This document shows, one piece after another, positions 7,415 through 15,393 of a stretch of DNA of 32,671 nt; within the stretch, counting starts at the first letter, position 1; the number at the start of each line of letters is the position of its first letter. Where the stretch lies: the NCBI GenBank assembly GCA_021107435.1, contig JAIOSV010000022.1, positions 1 to 32,671 on the forward strand, written 5' to 3'. The notes under the pieces were generated by a model. It saw only the letters and a program-made list of their open reading frames with translations, was not told the DNA's origin and ran no database searches. The position numbers were made by a program, and so were the translations under genes. This DNA is from Candidatus Sabulitectum sp. (GTDB taxonomy: Bacteria; Fermentibacterota; Fermentibacteria; Fermentibacterales; JCC-6).

Positions 7415-8305
7415 TTGATTGAATGGGCTCAGAGCGATGCTTCTTCCCCTCCTGATACCTGGCGTTCCATGCCCGCCTACACTCTCACACAATTATGGGC
7501 AAAATCGAACGGGCTTCCCGATCCGGGTATTGAGGTGGAACGCATTCTGAATGATATTGCATTGTCCGGACACAGGAATTCAAATGAAGTCCTCGCGGCT
7601 AAGGCAAAGAAATTTTTGATAAGCCTGCAAGACCGGTATCAAACTTTCACTGAGGATGCAATCCCTCATCTTCAAGCATATCTGCCATCCGGTACTCCCA
7701 TCACCGGTCGGATAATATTTGCGCTGTTCATTCCTGCCTACGCCTTTACATGGATAGGAAACGATGCAAACAGCATCGTAATCAACCTCACCGCCTCATT
7801 CTGGCAATGGAATCCCGATAGAGTATTCAATCTTCTGGTCCATGAAATGTATCATATCGGAGTCGCATATCATCAGATGGGTGAATCAGTCACGGAGGTC
7901 TCAACCGTTGAAGCGCTGCTCGAGAATGTTCTCTGGCAGATTCAGAATGAAGGTCTGGCTACCTATGTTGCCTATCGTGCACGGCCGGAGGAACTGGGTA
8001 TTGAGGATTATCGGCTCCTGAACAATTCCGTCGAAGTACGCGCTCGCTTTGAAATGGTTCAATGCCTGCTCACTGATTTAAGGCAAATGGATTTAAAGAG
8101 AATCCCGGAATTCCAAAAACGAATCTGGAACGAAGGCATAAAGTCTCGTGCTTTTTATGTAGTTGGAGCTTCCATGGCACGTCGTATCGAGGAAAACAAA
8201 GATCGCAGTACTCTAATAAGAACGATTGAGAACGGGGCACAATCGTTTTTCGCGGAATTTTCAGCAACTTCACCGTCATCGGAATTAAGAATACCAGTCA
8301 TTTAG
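7415..8305 (+). CDS. HExxH zinc metallopeptidase-like protein, cytoplasmic (about 296 aa)
   Basis: LVHEMYHIGV contains HExxH (His143, Glu144, His147, counted from the TTG at 7415), and IQNEGLATYV supplies a downstream glutamate (Glu179) as the third zinc ligand, the arrangement of gluzincin-type peptidases. This layout resembles DUF5700/DUF2268-like putative peptidases. There is no signal peptide, so it is probably cytoplasmic. The start is unclear: the frame is open back to 7346, overlapping the previous gene, and no ATG or GTG fits. TTG at 7415 lacks a good ribosome-binding site, while ATT at 7391 is well placed after GGGG (7381-7384). It is tightly linked to the nucleotidyltransferase ending at 7388, suggesting coupled translation. 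Confidence 0.72.
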   Translation: MIEWAQSDASSPPDTWRSMPAYTLTQLWAKSNGLPDPGIEVERILNDIALSGHRNSNEVLAAKAKKFLISLQDRYQTFTEDAIPHLQAYLPSGTPITGRIIFALFIPAYAFTWIGNDANSIVINLTASFWQWNPDRVFNLLVHEMYHIGVAYHQMGESVTEVSTVEALLENVLWQIQNEGLATYVAYRARPEELGIEDYRLLNNSVEVRARFEMVQCLLTDLRQMDLKRIPEFQKRIWNEGIKSRAFYVVGASMARRIEENKDRSTLIRTIENGAQSFFAEFSATSPSSELRIPVI

Positions 8306-8417
8306 CTTCTTCAAGAAAGCTTACCACTGGAACAATGCTGCTTGTCTGTCTTATACTATGGCTTCACGCCTGACGAACCACGGGTTCAGCAGCGTTGAGT
8401 TGCGCAGTTGAGACTAT

Positions 8418-8630
8418 GTGAAGACAATATCCAGATGCTACCGGCAGAACTCTGATTACGAAAAGTCAATCAGTTCAATTGGCATCTGGGAAGTTGAGGG
8501 TAAGAGCTTTCCGCCTGGTAAAGGAAATGTTTTGCTCCTCAGAGTTCTGACGGAAGCGCATACAAGACAAGGAAGCGGACAGACACGCTGTCTCAAGCAG
8601 ATGATGACTGATATTCCGGAGGAAAACTAA
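8418..8630 (+). CDS. Doubtful small ORF ahead of the racemase (70 aa)
   Basis: This GTG-started frame ends in TAA that overlaps the racemase ATG by one base (TAATG), the classical coupling arrangement, and its last codons contain the GGAGG used by the racemase. The product is polar, with no signal peptide, motif or recognised family. It has no good ribosome-binding site of its own. It may be a leader ORF, a relic or chance. The rest of the 8306-8629 stretch shows only a weak GAACC-ACG-GGTTC hairpin. Confidence 0.25.
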   Translation: MKTISRCYRQNSDYEKSISSIGIWEVEGKSFPPGKGNVLLLRVLTEAHTRQGSGQTRCLKQMMTDIPEEN

Positions 8631-9319
8631 TGAGTAAACACATAGGAATTGTCGCATGCAGCGCTGAAGGAGCAGCTTTATGTTATCGAACCATCTGCTC
8701 TGAAGCAAAGGAAGCAATGGGAGACCACATGCATCCTGAAATAACAATGCATACCCACCCTCTTGGTAAATACATGATTGCCATTAGATCGGGGAACTGG
8801 AGACAGGTCGCGGATTTAATGCTGTCCTCAACGAAAAAACTCAAGAACTGCGGGGCTGATTTTGTCATTTCACCCGACAACACCATTCACCAGGCATTCA
8901 GCATTGTTAAGGCAGAATCTCCGATTCCCTGGATTCACATCGCAGATGCAGTTGCTTCCCAGGCACTGAAGCTGGATTTATCCTGCTTGGCAATTACCGG
9001 AACAAAGTATTTGATGACCGGCCCGGTTTATCCGGAAACCTTGAAAAAGCATGCCATTTCGTGCAGGATCCCGACTGAGAAACAAAGAGAGAGAATCAAT
9101 GACATCATTTTTAACGAACTGGTCTATGGCACTGTAAAAGAAACATCGCGATTGTATTTCAATGAAGTGATTCAGGAGTTGAAAGAGAAGGGTTGCGATG
9201 GTGTTGTTCTGGGCTGCACAGAAATACCTCTCATAGTCCGTCCCAGCGATTGTCCATTGCCAACTCTTGATTCGACACGATTGTTAGCCCGGCTGGCTTT
9301 ACAAAAAGCAATGGAATAA
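8630..9319 (+). CDS. Aspartate/glutamate racemase family protein (YgeA-like, 229 aa)
   Basis: The protein follows the aspartate/glutamate racemase pattern over its whole length and resembles E. coli YgeA: IGIVACSAEGAALCYR at the N-terminus, WIHIADAVAS in the middle, LAITGTKYLM, and VVLGCTEIPLIV with the second catalytic cysteine (Cys196). At the first catalytic position the motif reads ISPDNTIH, so Asp83 stands where classical members have Cys next to NT. YgeA itself has a non-cysteine residue there, so racemisation may be one-sided or the substrate unusual. The likely role is interconversion of L- and D-forms of an acidic or related amino acid. The start is supported by GGAGG with an eight-base spacing. 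It is the last gene of the accessory-enzyme series. Confidence 0.85.
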   Translation: MSKHIGIVACSAEGAALCYRTICSEAKEAMGDHMHPEITMHTHPLGKYMIAIRSGNWRQVADLMLSSTKKLKNCGADFVISPDNTIHQAFSIVKAESPIPWIHIADAVASQALKLDLSCLAITGTKYLMTGPVYPETLKKHAISCRIPTEKQRERINDIIFNELVYGTVKETSRLYFNEVIQELKEKGCDGVVLGCTEIPLIVRPSDCPLPTLDSTRLLARLALQKAME

Positions 9320-9378
9320 TACGAAAAAGAGAAGAGCAGAAAAATCATACATAAATTACCTGTAAATCAGTAGTCAGA

Positions 9379-10743
9379 CTACTTGATGACAACTAGCATT
9401 TTTGTATCCACGAAATCCCCTGCTCGAAGCATACAAAAGTAAACACCGCTGCCCAGTTCACTGATCTCGGTCTCGTGCGTGCCTGAGGAAAATGTACCCT
9501 CTGCCAGTACAGCGACTTTACGACCTGTAATGTCAAACACATCTAAGTTGATATCACATGATATCTGTAAGGAAAAGCTTATATTTGCACTTCCTGTAGT
9601 CGGATTTGGAGTGATGTCGCTGAGGACAATACCTGGATCTCCTTCTTCTTCCTCTTCTATGCCTGTATATCCGTAATACGCATACCTGAGATTTCTATTT
9701 TCGCCCAAGGCCTCTCTATAAGATACATGCGGTTTATTTTCGCTATCAAAGGCAAGGGAAGAAAAGAATCCTACGCAGGGGTCATCATCAATTACACTAT
9801 TTATCCACGCAGAGCCAGCATAACGAGCATACATAAGGCAGTTATATGTGTTTGAATAATACGTGACAGTAGGTTCACCATCATTGCGGATAGCAATAGA
9901 AGACTGATTAAGGACATCTCCGACGTTATTAACGATAGATATATCCCATGTTGAGCCATTATAGTATGCATAATTGACGTTATAGATCGGATGATCATCA
10001 AAATACGAAATATGTGGCCTGTTATTATCGTCAATCGCGATAGAAGAGTATCTACCTACATTACCACTTTCAACAGTATAAAGAGACCAGACCTCAGGTC
10101 CAAGGACAGCATATCTCATGTCATCATAATACGCACCCAGGTATGATATATGCGGGTTATCATTTCCATCCAAGGCCATAGATGGCCAAAGACCAGCGGC
10201 ATAACCAGGGTCAACCAGAGAAATGTACCATGTAACTCCTACCAGGCGAGCGTACCAGAGATGAGTAATAGAAGGAATAGCTGCGTCAAATGCGATGCTG
10301 GGATTGTCTTCGCTGTCGATGCAAAGAGAGCATTTAAAACCAATTGGGTTTGCAGTTGTAACTACAGTAATAACCCAGGAGGAACCATTCCATGAGGCAT
10401 ACTTGAGTTCCTCAGTATCTTGATCAGTGTATGCAATCCTCGGGTGCCCCTCACTATCCAGAGCGATAGAGGTATAATGAGCCAGACCATCCTCGGTCGA
10501 ACCTGTATCAATGACGGTTATTTCCCATGATGAACCGTTCCAGTAGGCATATTTGAGTTTAGCACCATTTTCACTATCCTGGTCCTGGTACGAGATATGT
10601 GGATTATTATCTGCATCCAGAACGAGAGAAGTACCGGAAATATTATCACTGCTGCTATCAACAATCTCAATATTCCAAACGTCTGCTGATACCACAGGAG
10701 AAATAAGGGTGCAACACAATAAAACAATTGCTAAAGGTTTCAT
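9379..10743 (-). CDS. Secreted seven-repeat beta-propeller protein with sorting domain (454 aa)
   Basis: The start is the ATG at 10743, preceded by AAGGAGCG; upstream in-frame starts have no ribosome-binding site. A signal peptide (MKPLAIVLLCCTLISPVVSA) is followed by seven repeats of about 45-55 residues with the pattern S-[ST]-[LI]-x-[LI]-D-x-[DE]-N-x-PHISY ... LKYAYWNGSSW-x-I-x-x-V. Seven such units would close a seven-bladed propeller. A short acidic linker (EEEEEG) leads to a C-terminal FlgD/type IX-like domain: ITPNPTTGSANISFSL, LDVFDITGRKVAVL, SGVYFCML, ending VVIK. The protein is likely displayed on the cell surface. A hairpin (AGTAGT-CAG-ACTACT, 9369-9383) overlaps the stop codon between this gene and the convergent racemase. 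Confidence 0.85.
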   Translation of the reverse strand: MKPLAIVLLCCTLISPVVSADVWNIEIVDSSSDNISGTSLVLDADNNPHISYQDQDSENGAKLKYAYWNGSSWEITVIDTGSTEDGLAHYTSIALDSEGHPRIAYTDQDTEELKYASWNGSSWVITVVTTANPIGFKCSLCIDSEDNPSIAFDAAIPSITHLWYARLVGVTWYISLVDPGYAAGLWPSMALDGNDNPHISYLGAYYDDMRYAVLGPEVWSLYTVESGNVGRYSSIAIDDNNRPHISYFDDHPIYNVNYAYYNGSTWDISIVNNVGDVLNQSSIAIRNDGEPTVTYYSNTYNCLMYARYAGSAWINSVIDDDPCVGFFSSLAFDSENKPHVSYREALGENRNLRYAYYGYTGIEEEEEGDPGIVLSDITPNPTTGSANISFSLQISCDINLDVFDITGRKVAVLAEGTFSSGTHETEISELGSGVYFCMLRAGDFVDTKMLVVIK

Positions 10744-10888
10744 TTGCGAACGCTCCTTTTCAGTATGCGAAATTCTTCCAACCGGATAATCAGGATGAAC
10801 CAACTTCACATTCCCTTTTTAGTCTAACTGTTATCCCTTGCAATTACTCCGTTCTTTAAATAATTCCTGAATTTCCCAGTTATACGAT

Positions 10889-10916
10889 AGGATATACAAT
10901 TTCTCACCATTGTCAA
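10889..10916 (-). promoter_or_regulatory. Sigma-70-like promoter for the seven-repeat propeller gene
   Basis: On the minus strand a perfect TTGACA (10911-10916) and TATCCT (10889-10894) are 16 bases apart. The predicted leader to the ATG at 10743 is about 140 bases and holds no evident structure. Confidence 0.45.
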
Positions 10917-10934
10917 CATAGTTTTAATAACACT

Positions 10935-10982
10935 CCCCTGTAAAGCACTATACACGAACCTTCGTTAAAGTTCATCCTCTCG
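10935..10982 (-). mobile_element. Short relic of a zinc-binding/IS91-type transposase gene
   Basis: Read on the minus strand, this 48-base segment encodes ERMNFNEGSCIVLYRG. It is about 79 percent identical at the DNA level to 27474-27520, which encodes ERMSFNESSDTVLYRG within a longer transposase relic. Family members carry the pattern RAPFSxERMxY...VxYRS here. Homology stops abruptly on both sides. The remaining gene-free sequence (10744-10888 and 10983-11132) holds an open minus-strand frame reading YVCYGFEEHNLGYIHSRYQA that I cannot assign. Confidence 0.6.
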
Positions 10983-11132
10983 GGAGATCTAAACCACCAA
11001 ATTCTTCTGCCTGTCGCCGGGCTTCCAGCAGGTCTGTAGCCGTTCCGCCTGGTAACGGGAATGGATATAGCCGAGGTTATGCTCCTCAAACCCATAACAG
11101 ACATACACAGGAGCAGGCAGCGGACAGACGAA

Positions 11133-12287
11133 CTACTTCATCCGCCTGCCTTTTCCGAAGTCGATCCGATTACCACTGCTGTCTCCAAATCGCCACATTT
11201 TGATTCCTCTTGTGCCGAGCACCAGTGCGATTGAACCAAGTTCGATATCATCCGTGTCTCTGTCCGATGTGAAGAAGATTCCCAGTTCCCAGTCCTTTTT
11301 GTGCGACTTTCCGGACTTGGCTACAGGATCAAGAGCCTCTCTGATAATCTCCTGAGCAACGCTATGCGGAAATGAGTGCTGTCCTCCGCCACCGACACTG
11401 GAGACAAGAGTGACTCTTGGCGCGACTCTTTCCATCAACTCCAGATTCACGCCTCGTTTTGAGCAGTGATGAGATACTTTCATTACATCGGACCTCAGCA
11501 AATCCTTCCCTCGAGCTGCTTTAATAGCCCTGGTAGCATCTGAGTCTGAAGGAGGAAGGTTGGGAAACTCTGTAACCAGATATGACCAGGACAGTGTCTG
11601 CGAATCAGCGCCAAGCAGCAATGACATTGTTTCCGGGCTTTTAAGCAGAGATCTTCCCTCATCTCTTTGAACAACCCTGGAGGCAGGGAATTCGATCCGG
11701 ACGGAAATAGATGAATCGTTGATACTGGTTCCATAAGTATCGAATCTATTCCTCAATTGAATTGAAGGTGCCATTACTGTAAGAACAGCATCGCCGATCC
11801 ACTTGCGGAAGCCGCTGGCAGGTTGAGCGTACTGCAGGAAAGGGTTTTTCTCAACTTCCGCCATCACCTTCAGATATGACGGGGTAGGCATATAGTATCC
11901 CGGATCCCAATACTCCGCGATACGGTGACGGTTGCTGTGCAGGAGATGTTCCATTCCCAGAATATGATCTCGATGAGGATGAGTACCTATTACGAGAGGT
12001 ATGGAATAGTCAGGATCCGGGTACTCGTCTTCAGCAGGCCTGGTTGCCTGCGGCAGCAGATTGCCGGTTTCAAGATCGTCTATAAGCCAGGGAAGTTTGT
12101 CTTTTCTCGCTGCGTCAACGATAATGGCCTGGCGTTTACCGTTTACCGGATTTTCCGGAAGAAGAATCAGTTGAGCATCTCCATCGCCGACATTACAAAG
12201 AAAGTAAACCATGTTCTCCGGCTTGATAGAGGCGACAAAATCACCAGACAGGAATTCGCCCTTCGGAATATTGTGCATTTTGGACAT
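11133..12287 (-). CDS. ComEC-like metallo-beta-lactamase-fold hydrolase, cytoplasmic (384 aa)
   Basis: Translation most likely starts at the ATG at 12287, directly after GGAGGTG and two bases past the stop of the upstream gene. The N-terminal FLCNVGDGDAQLILLP matches the opening strand of the ComEC/Rec2 C-terminal domain family. THPHRDH gives the zinc-binding HxHxDH (His103, His105, Asp107, His108); LLLGADSQ and VMKVSHHCSKRGV supply the later conserved acidic and histidine motifs. There is no signal peptide or membrane segment, unlike true ComEC. Such standalone proteins are hydrolases of unknown, possibly phosphodiester, substrates, and occur in several defence gene neighbourhoods. It is the third gene of the patatin operon. 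Confidence 0.85.
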   Translation of the reverse strand: MSKMHNIPKGEFLSGDFVASIKPENMVYFLCNVGDGDAQLILLPENPVNGKRQAIIVDAARKDKLPWLIDDLETGNLLPQATRPAEDEYPDPDYSIPLVIGTHPHRDHILGMEHLLHSNRHRIAEYWDPGYYMPTPSYLKVMAEVEKNPFLQYAQPASGFRKWIGDAVLTVMAPSIQLRNRFDTYGTSINDSSISVRIEFPASRVVQRDEGRSLLKSPETMSLLLGADSQTLSWSYLVTEFPNLPPSDSDATRAIKAARGKDLLRSDVMKVSHHCSKRGVNLELMERVAPRVTLVSSVGGGGQHSFPHSVAQEIIREALDPVAKSGKSHKKDWELGIFFTSDRDTDDIELGSIALVLGTRGIKMWRFGDSSGNRIDFGKGRRMK

Positions 12288-12289
12288 GC

Positions 12290-12880
12290 TCACACCTCCG
12301 GTTTCGTCTGAGATGGAAACTTGTCTGAAAGTGGCCTTTTGAGATTTTTCTCTTTCCACCGGAGAACGCGCTTTTCATCTTCAGTGAATTTCAGCCTTCT
12401 GCGTTCTTCCTCGACGGGGAGTTTCCGGGCGACAGCGCCGTACATCGCTATCTTCGCCTGTTCTCTGGCAAATCCGGATATATCAAGGATGGTAACATCT
12501 TTATTCTCCAGTATACTCACGTCCGGCTTTGTTCTGCTTCTTATCAGGAACGCATCCCCCACTCTGAGATTTCGTTCAGGAACGGCTTGCCTGTGATATG
12601 ACCTTGCTTCGTTAATGGTCTGTTGAATCCCGGCGACAGATAACGTCAGTTCAAAGGAATCGCCGAACAAAAGTCGCCCTGCACGATCAAGAGTAGGCCA
12701 GCGGGCAATCTCAAAAACAGCGATCCTTTCATCAATGTCATCGACAACTGCGTACCAGTCGCTTTCCCCTGGTTCACCGACCAGCTCACTTTCAGGTTTC
12801 TGCTCCCTCAGAGGATTCCAGAATACCTCTCTTTCCGGCCTGCTGAACAACTCGGATTTTACATCTCGCTGCTTATGCAT
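12290..12880 (-). CDS. Unknown protein of the patatin operon (196 aa)
   Basis: I do not recognise this protein. It is polar, has no signal peptide or membrane segment, and has a charged C-terminal third (LPVEEERRRLKFTEDEKRVL) likely to be helical. The central part (WYAVVDDIDERIAVFEIARW, later RVGDAFLIRS) looks like a small beta-rich domain. It starts at ATG 12880 with AGGAGG upstream, 37 bases after the patatin stop, and its TGA lies two bases before the start of the metallo-hydrolase; the ribosome-binding site of the latter lies inside its last codons. The tight packing suggests it acts with both neighbours, perhaps as an adaptor or regulator. Confidence 0.8.
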   Translation of the reverse strand: MHKQRDVKSELFSRPEREVFWNPLREQKPESELVGEPGESDWYAVVDDIDERIAVFEIARWPTLDRAGRLLFGDSFELTLSVAGIQQTINEARSYHRQAVPERNLRVGDAFLIRSRTKPDVSILENKDVTILDISGFAREQAKIAMYGAVARKLPVEEERRRLKFTEDEKRVLRWKEKNLKRPLSDKFPSQTKPEV

Positions 12881-12917
12881 GACAACCTCCTGTTAAAACT
12901 CAGACTTCAGGGCTGAT

Positions 12918-14078
12918 CTAAACTCCCGCTTCAGGATATGGAAATCCATCAGGACTCTTAAGATCAGGCCTGTAGTATTTTCGTATTGCAGCATCGCAGG
13001 ATGCGTATCCCCAGTTGATCAGGCGTTTCTGAGTCTGATCATCCAGCTTCTTAAGTCGAGTTGAAATTGCCGCGAGTTGTGTTGTGTCTGAAAGCGGACA
13101 TTGCAGAGCGTCTTCAAGCCTGGTGTTGTCCATACCGGAAGCTATGCTCCAGTATGTTCCCTCCCTTTCTCCGCTTTTGTACTCGCCTATCAATGTACAC
13201 TTTCTGAGACTTCTCACCTGATTATCAATAATCTGGAGAACTCTGTATGCCTGCCGCATCCAGTTGGCTGCAGGGTTTTCCTGATGGACAAACTCTCCTC
13301 CCGCGTTACTGACAAGAACGGTTTTAAAACGATTTGCCGTTTCCAGACCGAGGTTGTCATAAACACCCGCGTCTGTGAGAATTATTCTCTTCCTGTAGTG
13401 GTCTGAAACAAGCATGTCATCCTCATTCTTCTCGAAATCCGACTGCTTCAGTTTTAATATGGTTGGGGAAAGAATCGGTGGAAACGCCGAAGAAGCAGCA
13501 ACTGCTTTTGCGATCTTAATGGCGGGTGACTTGACTTCCCCGACCTTCCAGTCTCTCATATACGGCTTCATGAATCGCCACAATGCCCCGGACTGCAGGT
13601 TTGCCGAGTTAATAACAAACCTTGGATGATCCGGGAAATCCTGAAGTGTTGCATTCTTGAACAGATGTTTTTTGTAAAAGCCAGCGATCCTGTTGCTGAT
13701 TGAGCCTGGAAGCAAAAACCCCAGGAGAACAGCGGGAACATCAATTGTTGCGGAAGCAAGCGCCCGAATTGGATTAACAATCAGATCCGTGTAAACATCA
13801 TCGGTCTTGAAGTCCGATACCACAAGCCTGCTCCATCTCAAGCCAAGCAATCCTGCGATGATTGAGCCTCCTGACACGCTGGATATCCGGTCAAGTTCAG
13901 GAAGCAATCCCATCTGGTAAAGCCGCCAGACCGAACCTGTATGAAAAAGCATCGCTCTGTATCCGCCTCCCGACAGGCACAATGCAATTCCTTCTCGATA
14001 CTTTTTGCTGTTATTTTCAGATGGTGTTGGGACAATTGAGCCCGATAAACTCTCTGATTCTCTTCCTGCCAGTTCCAT
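12918..14078 (-). CDS. Patatin-like phospholipase (386 aa)
   Basis: The start is the ATG at 14078, preceded by GGGAGGTAAC. The lipase signature is complete: oxyanion-hole GGGYRA (38-43), the nucleophile elbow SSVSGGS with Ser69, and the catalytic-dyad aspartate in TDAGVYDN (Asp236). Patatin-like enzymes cleave acyl esters of membrane phospholipids; bacterial ones include toxins, housekeeping lipases and defence effectors such as CapV. There is no signal peptide. A hydrophobic stretch at about 112-126 (IDVPAVLLGFLLPGS) may associate with the membrane. It is the first gene of a three-gene operon with a strong promoter, followed by an unknown protein and a ComEC-like hydrolase. No nucleotidyl cyclase is nearby, so classical CBASS is not supported. 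Confidence 0.88.
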   Translation of the reverse strand: MELAGRESESLSGSIVPTPSENNSKKYREGIALCLSGGGYRAMLFHTGSVWRLYQMGLLPELDRISSVSGGSIIAGLLGLRWSRLVVSDFKTDDVYTDLIVNPIRALASATIDVPAVLLGFLLPGSISNRIAGFYKKHLFKNATLQDFPDHPRFVINSANLQSGALWRFMKPYMRDWKVGEVKSPAIKIAKAVAASSAFPPILSPTILKLKQSDFEKNEDDMLVSDHYRKRIILTDAGVYDNLGLETANRFKTVLVSNAGGEFVHQENPAANWMRQAYRVLQIIDNQVRSLRKCTLIGEYKSGEREGTYWSIASGMDNTRLEDALQCPLSDTTQLAAISTRLKKLDDQTQKRLINWGYASCDAAIRKYYRPDLKSPDGFPYPEAGV

Positions 14079-14181
14079 GTTACCTCCCGGTCTGAAATCC
14101 AGAGGAATCACACTTTTGGCAAGGCTGTATTGATAAATGCCTCAGCGTCCTCTTATTGGCTCTATCTTCTTATCAAAATCT

Positions 14182-14211
14182 ATAATACGATACAGACAGC
14201 CATTCCGTCAA
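14182..14211 (-). promoter_or_regulatory. Promoter of the patatin operon
   Basis: On the minus strand TTGACG (14206-14211) and TATTAT (14182-14187) are 18 bases apart. The predicted leader to 14078 is about 97 bases. A second TATAAT (14288-14293) lacks a good -35 box. This promoter separates the patatin operon from the ATP-grasp operon, though read-through is possible because I see no terminator between them. Nothing else is supported in 14079-14435. Confidence 0.55.
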
Positions 14212-14435
14212 GCAGACGTATTGCAGGGGGAGTCTGTGCAAGAAACTATTTCGGATATACCGCAAAATTTCTGAAACCATGTCTTTCATTATACATTTGT
14301 ATTAGTTTCAGAAAGAATCATTTGTTTCAAGAGAAAATACTAATACCCTGCTGCGCTGATGATTGAGCCTGCCGGACAAAGTTGACGGGTACAGCATAAT
14401 GTCCATGCTTCTTCTGAACACTGGTAATTATGGAG

Positions 14436-15365
14436 TTACTGCTGATTCCGAAACATCAGGTAGTCTGCCAGTACATCTGATATAGGCTGATCAGCAGCTT
14501 TCTGGTAATAGCTGTAACCCGGGCACGGATTTACTTCCAGGCACACAATTCTGTCATCGGAAACCATAAGATCAATACCGCAGAAATTCAGCCCGAGTCT
14601 CTCAGCCAGATTAACACATCGACCATGAAGATCGCAGTTTATCTCCATGGGAGACAGAGCGCTTCCCTTGTTTTCAAGTACTGCATAACGGTAATCAGTT
14701 GCTTCACTGTTAATCCTTGTAGCAATGGCACTTTTTCCAATCACATGAACTCTGATGCAATATCCTTCGATTTTCTCCTGAAATTGCGTGGGAAGCAATC
14801 TAAGTCTTTCCAATCTTTGATGATCAAACAGTTCGGCTGTTTGAACAATTGAGCGCGTTGAACTTATTGATTTGTAGATCATTGATTCACTGTAAAGATC
14901 ACTTCTTTTCAATGCCTCCAAATCATTTGTAATGAAAGTGGATGGAACCGAAAATCCACATTTCTTTATCAGAAGAGCCTGATACGGCTTTGAATTGTTG
15001 GACATCATAGGTCTTCTTCTGTTAACGATTCTGGCGGGAAGCAGATCAAAGAGGTGAACCATGGAGTGCATAATCGAACGGATCTTCCCGGCAATTTCAG
15101 GCTGATCATCAAATTCAGGCATGAACTCAACCGGCATCATTCTGAGAAATACACTCTGGATCTGCTCTGTACTCACTACCTGATCGCCGATTCTTATAAA
15201 TCCCTCTACACCTTTGTCTGTTAGCTGCCACCGGAGTGTGACACGATCAGCAAGTTCTTCCTGATTCAAGAAGAGACAGTCTGCCTTCCTGGATTTTAGA
15301 GAATCCAGCAGAAGATTTACCGGATCTTCAGATTCGATTCCACAGACCAGTATAACCTTTCTCAT
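14436..15365 (-). CDS. ATP-grasp ligase, RimK/MvdD (graspetide synthetase)-like (309 aa)
   Basis: The start is the ATG at 15365, preceded by GGAGGGTA. The N-terminal domain (residues 1-100) has the VILVCGIESEDP opening and an IQSVFLRMM strand like MvdD/MvdC ligases. The ATP-grasp domain follows: SNNSKPYQALLIKKCGFSVP, a lysine in MIYKSIS, CIRVHVIGKSAIATRI, and the metal-binding end GLNFCGIDLM...IVCLEVNPCPG with the E-x-N-P motif. Catalytic residues appear intact. Such enzymes join a carboxylate to an amine or hydroxyl through an acyl-phosphate; MvdD-type members form ester or amide cross-links in peptides. It is the last gene of a five-gene operon that also encodes a degenerate paralogue (16318-17235). 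Confidence 0.85.
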   Translation of the reverse strand: MRKVILVCGIESEDPVNLLLDSLKSRKADCLFLNQEELADRVTLRWQLTDKGVEGFIRIGDQVVSTEQIQSVFLRMMPVEFMPEFDDQPEIAGKIRSIMHSMVHLFDLLPARIVNRRRPMMSNNSKPYQALLIKKCGFSVPSTFITNDLEALKRSDLYSESMIYKSISSTRSIVQTAELFDHQRLERLRLLPTQFQEKIEGYCIRVHVIGKSAIATRINSEATDYRYAVLENKGSALSPMEINCDLHGRCVNLAERLGLNFCGIDLMVSDDRIVCLEVNPCPGYSYYQKAADQPISDVLADYLMFRNQQ

Positions 15366-15393
15366 TACCCTCCAGTCGACTGCTTCTGATGAG

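Noticed and set aside
4857..9319. Integron gene-cassette array
   Set aside because: Gene content is suggestive, but I found no RYYYAAC/GTTRRRY core sites or attC-like imperfect palindromes at the gene boundaries and no integrase in the window.
12918..14078. CBASS system (CapV-type patatin)
   Set aside because: No CD-NTase/cyclase gene is adjacent; the nucleotidyltransferases at 5.7-7.4 kb are resistance-type and lie more than 5 kb away on the other strand.
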